Assembly: GCF_013343235.1 (NCBI RefSeq)
Contig: NZ_CP040094.1
Location: 1,550,501 to 1,614,500 of the forward strand
Reading direction: 5' to 3'
Source of the DNA: Nostoc sp. TCL240-02
GTDB taxonomy: Bacteria; Cyanobacteriota; Cyanobacteriia; Cyanobacteriales; Nostocaceae
DNA: 64,000 nt
Part shown: in pieces, positions 44,429 through 52,900 of the stretch
Layout: each line of letters begins with the position of its first letter
How positions within the stretch are numbered: position 1 is the first letter of the stretch
Translations under genes and position numbers: made by a program
Notes under the pieces: generated by a model
Told to the model about the DNA's origin: nothing
Seen by the model: the letters and a program-made list of their open reading frames with translations, nothing else
Database searches by the model: none

Positions 44429-45460
44429 TTACGGGTGGCTTGGTGCAGGAAATTTCCACTCCGTAATTCCGTCCTCTGTTGCACTAAACAAAGTCTTGCC
44501 ATCCCTACTAAATACCATTGCCCCCGACCAGTTGCTAACATCGGGCAGAGTTGCTTCCATATTTCCTGTTACCAGATTCCAAACCCGATATGGTTTATAT
44601 CCTCCACCAGCAATTAAAGATTGCCCATCAGGACTAAAGGCGATGGTGATCTGCGGAAAATAGAAGCCCCCAAAATCCTGCAACAATTTTTCTGTTGTCA
44701 GGTTCCACACTTTTACCTGCTTGGCACTACCACTAGCGAGTAACTGACCGTCACGACTAATGGCTAAAGCAGATACTGCACCATAATGTCCAGTCAAAGT
44801 GGTGCGCTTTCGTCCAGTTCCCAGATCCCATACAGTGATGCGATTGGAGTAATCGCTACTAACCAAAGTCTTGCCATCCGGACTCAGCGCCAAAGTTATT
44901 ACAGCATTCGGTGTTTGTGCCAATGTGCTTGTTAATTGTCCAGTCGCCAAATTCCATATCTTAATGGTATTGTCGGAACTGGCACTCACAATTGTTTGTT
45001 GATTGGGTGTGATCACCACTGCATTTACAACTTCAGAATGCCCTTTAAGCGTAAATTTGACTTTTCCCGTCGCTAAATTCCACACCTTAATGGTCTTGTC
45101 TAAACTCCCACTCACCAAAGTCTGACCATCAGCAGAAAGCGCAAGGTCATAAATATCATTTGCGTGTCCTTTGAGAGTTAATTGCGGCTGCTGACTTGGT
45201 AGATGCCAGACGCTAAAGCTTTTGCCACCGCCGCCCACTAGGGTGTGACCATCAGAAGAAAGGGCGATCGCTTCTGCTACTCCACTTAACTTCTGCACTA
45301 CTGTCAAATCGCAATACTGGGAATGAGGCTGCGACAACTTGCAGATATTCGTTGCTCGGTAACTGCTCCTGAAATATGCTCCGACTTGTATCAAAAAAAT
45401 TATAATCGCTACACCACGCAGCAACCATATCTGTTTTTTGCTCAACCAGTTGTCTAACAT
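44429..45460 (-). CDS. Membrane-anchored WD40-repeat protein
   Basis: 343 residues. One N-terminal membrane span (LLRGVAIIIFLIQVGAYF) is followed by about seven WD40 blades (for example LTLKGHANDIYDLALSADGQ and VSGSLDKTIKVWNLATGKV), enough for one propeller, probably on the periplasmic side. A protein-interaction scaffold; no catalytic domain. Start ATG 45460. Convergent with the pilin gene. Confidence 0.85.
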   Translation of the reverse strand: MLDNWLSKKQIWLLRGVAIIIFLIQVGAYFRSSYRATNICKLSQPHSQYCDLTVVQKLSGVAEAIALSSDGHTLVGGGGKSFSVWHLPSQQPQLTLKGHANDIYDLALSADGQTLVSGSLDKTIKVWNLATGKVKFTLKGHSEVVNAVVITPNQQTIVSASSDNTIKIWNLATGQLTSTLAQTPNAVITLALSPDGKTLVSSDYSNRITVWDLGTGRKRTTLTGHYGAVSALAISRDGQLLASGSAKQVKVWNLTTEKLLQDFGGFYFPQITIAFSPDGQSLIAGGGYKPYRVWNLVTGNMEATLPDVSNWSGAMVFSRDGKTLFSATEDGITEWKFPAPSHP

Positions 45461-45564
45461 CAGCTCTGTTCTCTTTCGTTCTTGAATCGCTGGACTTGCT
45501 TAAGTAAAAGTTTTATTTTTTAGAATCACTTGAATGCAACTTACTTGGTACAGAAAGCATTACA

Positions 45565-45684
45565 TCAATCCAATCCCAAATTTCTCATCGCTTTCCACAA
45601 ATTAGGTCGTCGCTTATGCTGGACTTTCCATTGGGACAACAAACTATCATAATTCTGCGGTGCTAATTCCTTCAAGGCAGACAT
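45565..45684 (-). CDS. Short hypothetical frame, possibly a gene tail
   Basis: ATG 45684 gives 39 residues, MSALKELAPQNYDSLLSQWK and then VQHKRRPNLWKAMRNLGLD. The frame stays open upstream for about 15 more codons with a glycine-rich GVVGCIGGIGTEVFG but without a start, so it may be the end of a decayed gene. Texture is clearly protein-like; family unknown. Confidence 0.35.
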   Translation of the reverse strand: MSALKELAPQNYDSLLSQWKVQHKRRPNLWKAMRNLGLD

Positions 45685-45786
45685 ACATCCAAAAACTTCT
45701 GTACCGATTCCTCCAATGCACCCGACTACACCTGACTAATCCGATCACCTACGCTCCTGCCTTACGCCATCCATCACCCTGTAGAA

Positions 45787-45930
45787 GTGAACCACGATCT
45801 CGCAAACATCGCCCAAAAATTTATCCCTATCCCACACTTTGCTGATGCACCATTATACAAAATCAAAGTAGGTGATATGCTTTTTATCATTGCCAAGCAT
45901 GAGTTCGGTAATGGTAATCGCTCCAATAGG
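45787..45930 (+). pseudogene. LysM-like domain remnant
   Basis: A frame ending APLYKIKVGDMLFIIAKHEF followed by GNGNR resembles the beginning of a LysM domain (YxVxxGDTLxxIAxxxFGxGNR). A frame change follows near 45930, and DVYRQAVARIYTNYPKALNF continues in another frame. The next gene's start lies just after. Too short for certainty. Confidence 0.35.
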
Positions 45931-46005
45931 CGATGTCTATCGACAAGCCGTTGCACGTATATACACAAATTATCCCAAAGCACTAAACTTCACCATCAAC
46001 ACTAC

Positions 46006-46452
46006 ATGCTCAAACTATTGCCTAAATTTACAATTGGGTTCGCAACTGCTGCTCTTAGCACTGGCATAATTACAACAAGTCTTGCTCAAAGCTCTACTGT
46101 TAGCTATGACTTTACAATCAATGTAACCAAAGGCTCGTTAGCAGGCAAATCGTTCAATGGCAGCTTCAGCTACGATAACTCGACCTTAAAAGGCATTGGA
46201 GTTGAAGAGTTGGGAATTACTCAGGGATTAAAGACTTGTTTTAACTATCTTGGACGTAACTATAGCGAGAGCGATGATCGTGACTATCCTACGTTCCCAA
46301 AACTAGTTTTTGACAATGGAAAAATCAAACAACTAGACTTTTGGTTACAACCAGAAAAGCGTGTTGTTTGGTGGAATTTACCTGGATGGGAAGTTAAGTA
46401 TACCCAGCGTCATGCTTCTGCCCCTACCGTTCTAAATTGCCATAAACGCTAA
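46006..46452 (+). CDS. Exported hypothetical protein, 148 aa
   Basis: Start ATG 46006 gives a good signal peptide (MLKLLPKFTIGFATAALSTG, cleavage near SLAQ); the longer open frame to 45787 would bury it. The mature part YDFTINVTKGSLAGKSFNGS, with SYDNSTLKG and YPTFPKLVFDNGKIKQLDFW, resembles the beta-sandwich of cyanobacterial exported or PEP-CTERM-type proteins, but there is no C-terminal anchor. Probably periplasmic or secreted; function unknown. Confidence 0.75.
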   Translation: MLKLLPKFTIGFATAALSTGIITTSLAQSSTVSYDFTINVTKGSLAGKSFNGSFSYDNSTLKGIGVEELGITQGLKTCFNYLGRNYSESDDRDYPTFPKLVFDNGKIKQLDFWLQPEKRVVWWNLPGWEVKYTQRHASAPTVLNCHKR

Positions 46453-46948
46453 AGCGATACCTACGGTGAGCTACACTAACGCATTTTCTTGGTAGTGCCA
46501 GTGATACGGATAGCGTAGCGTTAGCGACGCAGGAGCGTCACAGCCCCAAAAAGTAGACATCGCTATTTGTAACATCTGCAATTTAATACTCTCGTTGCAT
46601 TACTACCATTACCTGGGAACTGGCCTATTAACAGCGATGCCTACGGCGGCAAGCTACGCACTATTCTAATCTTAGGGAAAACCAGTATTGGACTCTATTT
46701 AGATAACTTGACAAAACAATTACTAATGATGAATGTTCCGTGCAGAAAAGAATTGTGGTTTCCTATATTGCAACAACAGATGTCGCAAAATAAAGCCATT
46801 GTGGAGAACTCCCATAATTTTAACTGCGATCACCGGAGCTGCCATCACCGCTATCTTGATTTTCCAAAAAACTAGCCAGCCATCCATCGCCCTTACTGAA
46901 GAATGGATAACTTCTACTTAAGTATGCTTGTTCAGAACTGGTTTAATA
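46453..46948. other. Intergenic region with dispersed GC-rich repeats
   Basis: Two members of the dispersed palindromic family are visible: near 46506-46535 (GCGTAGCGTTAGCGACGC followed by AGGAGCGTCAC) and near 46631-46660 (GCGATGCCTACGGCGGCAAG). A forward frame at 46733-46921 contains one hydrophobic stretch (IILTAITGAAITAILIF) and might be a small membrane protein, but its first half reads better in another frame; I do not call it. Confidence 0.5.
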
Positions 46949-47419
46949 CTAGTTTTGTACAATTGCGCCCAAAGTACCACTGACCGCATACAAATAATCA
47001 TCTGGGGATAGCAGAAGCAGCATTCCTCGCATTCCACCGGAAACAGTGATCTGCTCGAATAAGGTTGCTGTTTCATCAAGGTAAACTGGATAATCTTTTT
47101 TACTAGCTAAAGCTGTTACACCGCCACGGATGTATCCTGTTAGTGGCTGGACTTCTTTCAAGGCGACCGTCTCAACCTTGCGGTTTCCTGAAATCCGCGC
47201 TAAGGCTTTTAAGTCTAACTGAGCATTTCCCGGCACAACAGCAAAACAGATACCCGTTGTGTCCCCTCTAACTACTAGAGTTTTGAAGACTTGTTCTGGA
47301 GGAAGACCGACTTTCTGTGCTGTACTCTCGGCAGCCAAATCGTCAGGATCTACTTCATAAGTGAGAATTTGGTAGGGAATACCTAGTTTATCAAGTAGTC
47401 GAGCAGCATTGGTTTTCAT
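46949..47419 (-). CDS. ybaK: Cys-tRNA(Pro)/Cys-tRNA(Cys) deacylase YbaK
   Basis: 156 residues, full length for the family. Characteristic blocks: KTNAARLLDKLGIPYQILTY at the start, VFKTLVVRGDTTGICFAVVP, LDLKALARISGNRKVETVAL with its lysines, and YIRGGVTALASKKDYPVYLD. This editing domain (YbaK/EbsC) hydrolyses cysteine mischarged on prolyl-tRNA. Cytosolic, stand-alone gene; start ATG 47419. Confidence 0.92.
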   Translation of the reverse strand: MKTNAARLLDKLGIPYQILTYEVDPDDLAAESTAQKVGLPPEQVFKTLVVRGDTTGICFAVVPGNAQLDLKALARISGNRKVETVALKEVQPLTGYIRGGVTALASKKDYPVYLDETATLFEQITVSGGMRGMLLLLSPDDYLYAVSGTLGAIVQN

Positions 47420-47550
47420 TCAAGTCCAGATATCATTATTCTTGCTCCTAATCTTCAATCACCAGCCCACTAATACCAATTTTGTATGAAGTTGCATAGA
47501 ATCAAAAGTCTATAAACTATGCCTGGCAAGTATTCCAGCTTTCTGTAGTT

Positions 47551-47946
47551 TCATGCAGCTTCACAATAATTTGGTATAACACGACTAAATTCTCTTGTGT
47601 TGTGCGTGACTAATGTTAAGTTATTCACAAGTGCGATCGCTGCAATCTGTAAATCATAAGGCCCAATTGGTGTACCAAGCGTCCCTAACTCTGCCCGAAT
47701 TCTGCCAAAAAGCCGAGCCGCCCGGTCATCAAAAGGCAAAGATACAAAATTATTCAAGAATGCTTCTTGTAATGCTAAAGTCCGTGTCGGATTATTACTT
47801 CGCATTGCACCATAAAATAGTTCGGCTTTTACTACCGAACAAACAACAATATCTGCTGGTGATAGCGATTCTAACCTCTGCCTCACAGCAGACATAGGAC
47901 GATTCAGATAAACAATGCAAGCATTGGTATCTAACAAATATCTCAC
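47551..47946 (-). CDS. vapC: VapC-type PIN-domain toxin
   Basis: 131 residues. PIN-domain ribonuclease with the four acidic positions visible: LLDTNACI at the N-terminus, VKAELFYGA, GPYDLQIAAIAL and THNTREFSRV at the end. VapC toxins cleave tRNA or rRNA when the antitoxin is lost. Its start overlaps the stop of the upstream antitoxin gene by 4 bases (ATGA type), the normal arrangement of such pairs. Confidence 0.92.
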   Translation of the reverse strand: MRYLLDTNACIVYLNRPMSAVRQRLESLSPADIVVCSVVKAELFYGAMRSNNPTRTLALQEAFLNNFVSLPFDDRAARLFGRIRAELGTLGTPIGPYDLQIAAIALVNNLTLVTHNTREFSRVIPNYCEAA

Positions 47947-48197
47947 TCTAATGGCTCCCTAGTGTCATACTCACCTTGGGGATATCTTTGAATTGGGTCA
48001 TCTGCTAATGATCCAGCTGTTTGTTCAAAAAATCCGGCTGGCCATCCCAATTCTTGGGGTGTTTTTGGGGGTACTGATGGTTCTATTTGTTGATAAATCA
48101 CTACGACTTCCATTTCTTTGTCTGTTATGCCAACAGGAATCTCAAGGTGCAAAATGCCATCACCCCCAACATGAGAACATAACTTAATACTTTGCAT
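47943..48197 (-). CDS. Antitoxin of the VapC-type pair
   Basis: 84 residues. The N-terminal half is beta-rich (LHLEIPVGITDKEMEVVVIY) and the C-terminal half carries an acidic proline-rich tail (GWPAGFFEQTAGSLADDPIQ) expected to wrap the toxin. I see no classic AbrB or RHH motif; identification rests on position, size, tail and 4-base overlap with vapC. Such antitoxins usually repress their own operon. Confidence 0.85.
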   Translation of the reverse strand: MQSIKLCSHVGGDGILHLEIPVGITDKEMEVVVIYQQIEPSVPPKTPQELGWPAGFFEQTAGSLADDPIQRYPQGEYDTREPLE

Positions 48198-48209
48198 TAC
48201 TGTTTTCTC

Positions 48210-48472
48210 CTAGTCCTTGGTTGATTGAAAATTACGGGGTATCTCATCTATGATGCCGTATTCTTTTTCAATCACACTCAACAGCTTCTTCTCCATAGCT
48301 GTCAAATACGGTCGCTTCAAATCTCCCAAGTGCTTTAAGACAGCATGGGCAGCCTCTTCCAAGTTTTGATTTTCCTATAGCCTATGAATGCGATCGCTTC
48401 CTGTGGGAGAAATAGCACCATCGCTGATTAACTGCATCTGCTGAGATTCGGATAAATAAGCCAATTCCTGAA
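48210..48472 (-). pseudogene. Remnant of a 'RPYLT' small-protein family, copy 1
   Basis: Reverse reading FQELAYLSESQQMQLISDGA, then DRIHRL, a TAG, and NLEEAAHAVLKHLGDLKRPY with LTAMEKKLLSVIEKEYGIID to a stop at 48210. It has no start codon and one internal stop. The 54585-54860 segment is a second remnant (CEQIKQISDRINRVY, then GKLNRPYLTELEEKLLSLLE). Unknown family of helical proteins. Confidence 0.6.
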
Positions 48473-48511
48473 AAATTATCTAGCCAAATAGACGCAGGTG
48501 TTAAACTCGCT

Positions 48512-48628
48512 ATGAAAAAAGCTATTGAAAGACACCGCCGTTTAGTAGAATTTATTAGCATTTGGCAAAATGGCCAAGTTGTGAGATTAACCGCCATACA
48601 AATTCCTCCTTTCAACTCAGATGAGTAA
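48512..48628 (+). CDS. Small protein, 38 aa, coupled to the pRiA4b Orf3-like gene
   Basis: MKKAIERHRRLVEFISIWQN, then GQVVRLTAIQIPPFNSDE. The open frame extends upstream with sense-like residues (SSQIDAGVKLAM) but no better start. Its stop overlaps the next gene's ATG (48621) by 8 bases, so translational coupling is likely. Small cyanobacterial proteins of the pattern 'ALERHRxLGxxIxVWxxGxVV' are common beside toxin or restriction genes; I cannot give a function. Confidence 0.6.
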   Translation: MKKAIERHRRLVEFISIWQNGQVVRLTAIQIPPFNSDE

Positions 48629-49892
48629 CCTATTTTCCCTCATTCCAGATCAAATCCGAGATAAACTACCACTGACGGAAGATAAAAAAGAACTACTTCA
48701 ACAGCAAACCATTAGTCAAAATATTCCAGGAACAATTCTGCGGGATTTTCAAACTATTTTAGAATTTCTCCAACCCAACGGCGTTGAAGTTAGTAGTACT
48801 TATCACCAATTGTCCCTTAAATATCTCCAACAACTTAACTCACAATTGAGCTATCCCATAGATATTAACCTCAAACGTCCTGTACAAAAATCCTATCCTT
48901 ATATTCACGGTCTTTATTTTCTCCTCCGCACCTCTGGACTATCTCAAGTTATTACCGAAGGCAAAAATAGCAAGTTGGTTTTAGACCAAAATATTCTGCA
49001 AGTTTGGCAAGGATTAAACCCCACAGAACAATATTTCACCTTGCTAGAATCTTGGTTAGTTTGGGGAGAAAGCGAACTCTTAGGCGACCAAAGAGATATG
49101 TTTGACCAAGCATATCGCTGTTTATTATTTTGGAACAATCTCCCATCATCAGGATTAAAAATTAATAATTACTCAGAACAAGATAAATTAGTTTATTATC
49201 CTGGTTTCCACAATCTCGCTCTCTTACATTTATTTGGATTAATTGAACTGACATTAGGAAAACCACAAGCCGCTAAAGGCTGGCGTTTTACTCATGTAAA
49301 CCCCAAGGACTGGGGTAATGCTCTCATGTCTGTATTAACTGAAAGTCGCTCAAATATCCAAGTAGAAGATTACGCCACTTTTCGGTTAGATTTTCGCATA
49401 GCTTTTGACAATTTAAAACCTTATCTCCAACCCTATTTCCCGGAATGGTCACAAACATTAGTGATTGCAAAAGGCGGTTTTACTGAGGGTGTTTATATAT
49501 TTAAAGCCACTTTACAGAATGCTTGGCGACGGATTGCTATTCCTAGTTACTTTAATTTGGATGAAGTCGCTGCCGCAATTGTGCAAGCATTTGATTTTGA
49601 CCCGGAACACCTCTACAGATTTATTCACAAAGACCGTTTAGGAAGAACTTTGGAATTTAATCATCCTGTTGTCGAAATTCCCCCTGATACCTGCGATTTT
49701 CGTTTAGGCGATTTATCCTTAGAGGTAGGCAGTCATTTACAATTTATCTTTGATTTACTGCAAGAATGGGAATTTGATTTATGTGTAGAGAAAATTGAAG
49801 CAGCTAATGACAAAATGAAAAAGCCCAAGATTCTTGAATCTCATGGTGAACCGCCAGCGCAGTATGGTGAAGAAGAAGAAAGCTGGGAATAG
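48621..49892 (+). CDS. Plasmid pRiA4b Orf3-like domain protein
   Basis: 423 residues, soluble. The C-terminal 150 residues match the pRiA4b Orf3-like domain: IFKATLQNAWRRIAIPSYFN, LDEVAAAIVQAFDFDPEHLY, then LGDLSLEVGSHLQFIFDLLQ ending EWEFDLCVEKI. The N-terminal 270 residues are a helical region seen in longer members. The domain is widespread on plasmids and mobile islands and has no assigned biochemical activity. Two bases upstream context: the start overlaps the end of a 38-residue gene. Confidence 0.85.
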   Translation: MSNLFSLIPDQIRDKLPLTEDKKELLQQQTISQNIPGTILRDFQTILEFLQPNGVEVSSTYHQLSLKYLQQLNSQLSYPIDINLKRPVQKSYPYIHGLYFLLRTSGLSQVITEGKNSKLVLDQNILQVWQGLNPTEQYFTLLESWLVWGESELLGDQRDMFDQAYRCLLFWNNLPSSGLKINNYSEQDKLVYYPGFHNLALLHLFGLIELTLGKPQAAKGWRFTHVNPKDWGNALMSVLTESRSNIQVEDYATFRLDFRIAFDNLKPYLQPYFPEWSQTLVIAKGGFTEGVYIFKATLQNAWRRIAIPSYFNLDEVAAAIVQAFDFDPEHLYRFIHKDRLGRTLEFNHPVVEIPPDTCDFRLGDLSLEVGSHLQFIFDLLQEWEFDLCVEKIEAANDKMKKPKILESHGEPPAQYGEEEESWE

Positions 49893-49997
49893 ATTGGCTA
49901 CTGTGATTGGCTATGTTTCAATCCATACATACGTGTCAGAATTGGTAGGGCGATCGCTCTTGCCTCATAATCATTCTTTGCTTATTGGGCTTTGGCT

Positions 49998-52900
49998 TTA
50001 TTTATTCTCTATCTCCACTGCGCCTAATGCTTTGAGTGAGGCTTTCGCAGCTTCTGTTAAACCTCTAATATCTTTGATACTCATGCCTTCATAAGGTCGA
50101 GGAACTCTCAATATCTTAAGACACTCACCTGTTTTGATATCCCAAACCCTAATAGTTTCATCTTGGCTGCTACTTGCTATAATCGAACCTTCGTAATTTA
50201 AAGCAACTGACCAAACACCTCTAGTATGTCCATGTAAAGTTTTTAAGCATTCGCCGTTTTTTGGATTCCACAGTTTTACAGTTTCATCAGCACTACCACT
50301 AACCAAATTTTGATCATCGGGACTAAAAGCTAATGATTGAACATCATGAGTATGTCCTTGTAAAGTTTGTATGCATTCGCCTGTTTTAATATCCCATAAC
50401 TTTATGGTGTTATCTTTGCTACCACTAGCTACCGTTAAGCCATCAAAACTGAACACTACTGTATGTGCATCAGCAGTATGTCCTCGCCAAAGATGAATGC
50501 ATTCACCTGTTTCAATATCCCATAGTCTAACTGTCAAGTCGTAACTACCACTAACAAGTATTTTGCCATTAGGACTAAATGCAACTGATTGCACTGGGTC
50601 AGTATGACCTATTAAAGTTGTAATGCATCTACCGTCATTTACATTCCATAACTTGATTGTATAGTCGGCACTTGCAGTAGCAAGATTTTTACTATCAGGG
50701 CTAAAACAAACTGATCTAACTCTATGAGTGTGCCCCTGTAGAGTTCTAAGGCATTTATTTGTATTAAAATTCCACAATTTAACCGTCGTATCCTCACTGC
50801 CACTAACTACAAATTCTCCATTAGGGCTGAAAGCGACTGACCATATCCAACTTTTATGCCCTCGAAAAGTTTTCAAACATTCATCTGTAGCTATATCCCA
50901 TACCCTTATCGTATAATCGTCACCACCGCTTGCAAGCAAATTGCTGCTAGGATAAAAAGCAACTGACCATATCCAGTTTGCGTAACCCTGTAATGTTTTA
51001 AGGCACTTACCTGTATTAACTTCCCATAATTTAACGCTTCGGTCATGACTGGCACTAGCGAGAATTTGATTATTAGGACTAAAAACAACTGAGTCAACTG
51101 GATGAGTATGTTCTCGGAAAATATGTAAACATTTTCCTGTATGAATATCCCATAGTCTAACTGTTGTATCGTCACTTGCACTTGCTAATAACTTGCCGTC
51201 AGAACTCAAATCTACGGACTGTATCTGATTCGTATGTGCATGAAATATTTTAATACATTGACCTATTTTAATATCCCATAAGCGGATGGTTTTATCAGAA
51301 CTTCCACTAGCAAGAGTAGTACCGTCAGGGCAAAAAGCAAGTGAACGAACCCAGCCTGTATGCCCCTGCAAAATACTTATACAATTACCTGTCTTTACAT
51401 CCCAGATGCGTATAGTTTCATCAATACTGCCACTAGCTAAAGTTTGACCATTAGGGCTAAAAGCGACTGTTCTTAAACCTTTACTGTGTCCGTGTAAAAT
51501 TTTAATACATTCGCCTGTACAGATATTCCATAAACGTATGGTTTGGTCAGCACTCCCACTAGCAATTATTTGACCATCAGGTGAGAAAACAAGCGACCTA
51601 ACAACGTTTGTATGCCCATAAAATGTTTTCAAGCATTTACCTGTTTCGATATTCCATAAACGTACTGTTTGATCAGAACTTCCACTAGCAAAGGTAGTAC
51701 CATCAGGGCTGCAAACAACGGACATTGTCCAACTTAGATGTCCTTTAAAGTTAAAAATTTCTTTTCCATCAGCAACTCGCCAAATACGAATTTGACCGTT
51801 CGCATCACTTGCAACTAAATATTTTCCATCAGGACTAAATGCTGCTGATTGAACACTTCCAAAGGCTTGAGTAAAAACAGAATAAACTAAGTTGGCTTCA
51901 TTAAAATTGGTACTTTGCAAACTGGCATCAGTAAAATCAGCCCCCTTAATCACTGCACCACTAAAATTTCTGCCTTCCAAAACCGCTTTGTCTACCTTCA
52001 CAGCCAAAGTTGCTGCATTCCCGCCAATATAACCCACTTCATCTTCGTTTTTACCCCGCGTCGCCTCAATAACCTTAATAAGCGACTCATTATTACTTAA
52101 CATCGGTAAAAGTAAATCCATAACTGCTTTTGTGAGTGGTGCTTTGCCAAAAGTATCCTTCAACTTATTTAAAGACTCACTTCTAAATTTCCTAAGTGGT
52201 GCGTTCCCCAAAGGGGTTGCCGCAGGCATCGCCACACTACACTCAGTGTCATCCAATTGACGCGAAAAATAACCAGACCAAGTATAATCAACAGGCACTG
52301 TACCGCTATCCAAACCTGACTGTGCTTGGGCTAATTCCGTAAAATCGCTAGCTAATTCCCCTAACTCTGCCGCAAATTTATACGCCACAAAAAACTCCAA
52401 CAGTGATCTATGTGCCGGCGTATAGTCACCATCAGCATTGCGAACAAGCATCGTCTGCGCCATCATGTCATAATGCCAATGGTCTAAATCCTTCTCTTCT
52501 TGAACAATAGAACCAAATAAGCGGCGAATGCGTTCTGGGAACAGTCGATAATTCAGGCTCATTTGGTCATTAGACAACATTTCCCAGGAAAGTTCGCACA
52601 AAAAATACAGTTTTTCTGCCAAAGAAGTAAAAGTACGCTCCGCTTTAATGTCCCGTTCCATCTTGCGCCGCACTGCATACAAATAAACCCGTGACATATC
52701 CACAGGTTTACCTGCCTTAATATCTGGCAATGCTTCCAATATTAAGTCGGTCATCACTGGGCGACGAGCTAAGTCTAATAATTGCGGATTGCCTACTACT
52801 TGTTCTACTGTCGCTGCTTCAGCTTGGTATGACAACACCTGCCGAATTTGCTCATCGTTGAATTTCTCCAATTCCAAGACTTCAAATTGAGGTGTTTCGC

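Noticed and set aside
46733..46921. 62-codon frame with one hydrophobic stretch
   Set aside because: The first half reads better in another frame; no ribosome-binding site or relative recognised.
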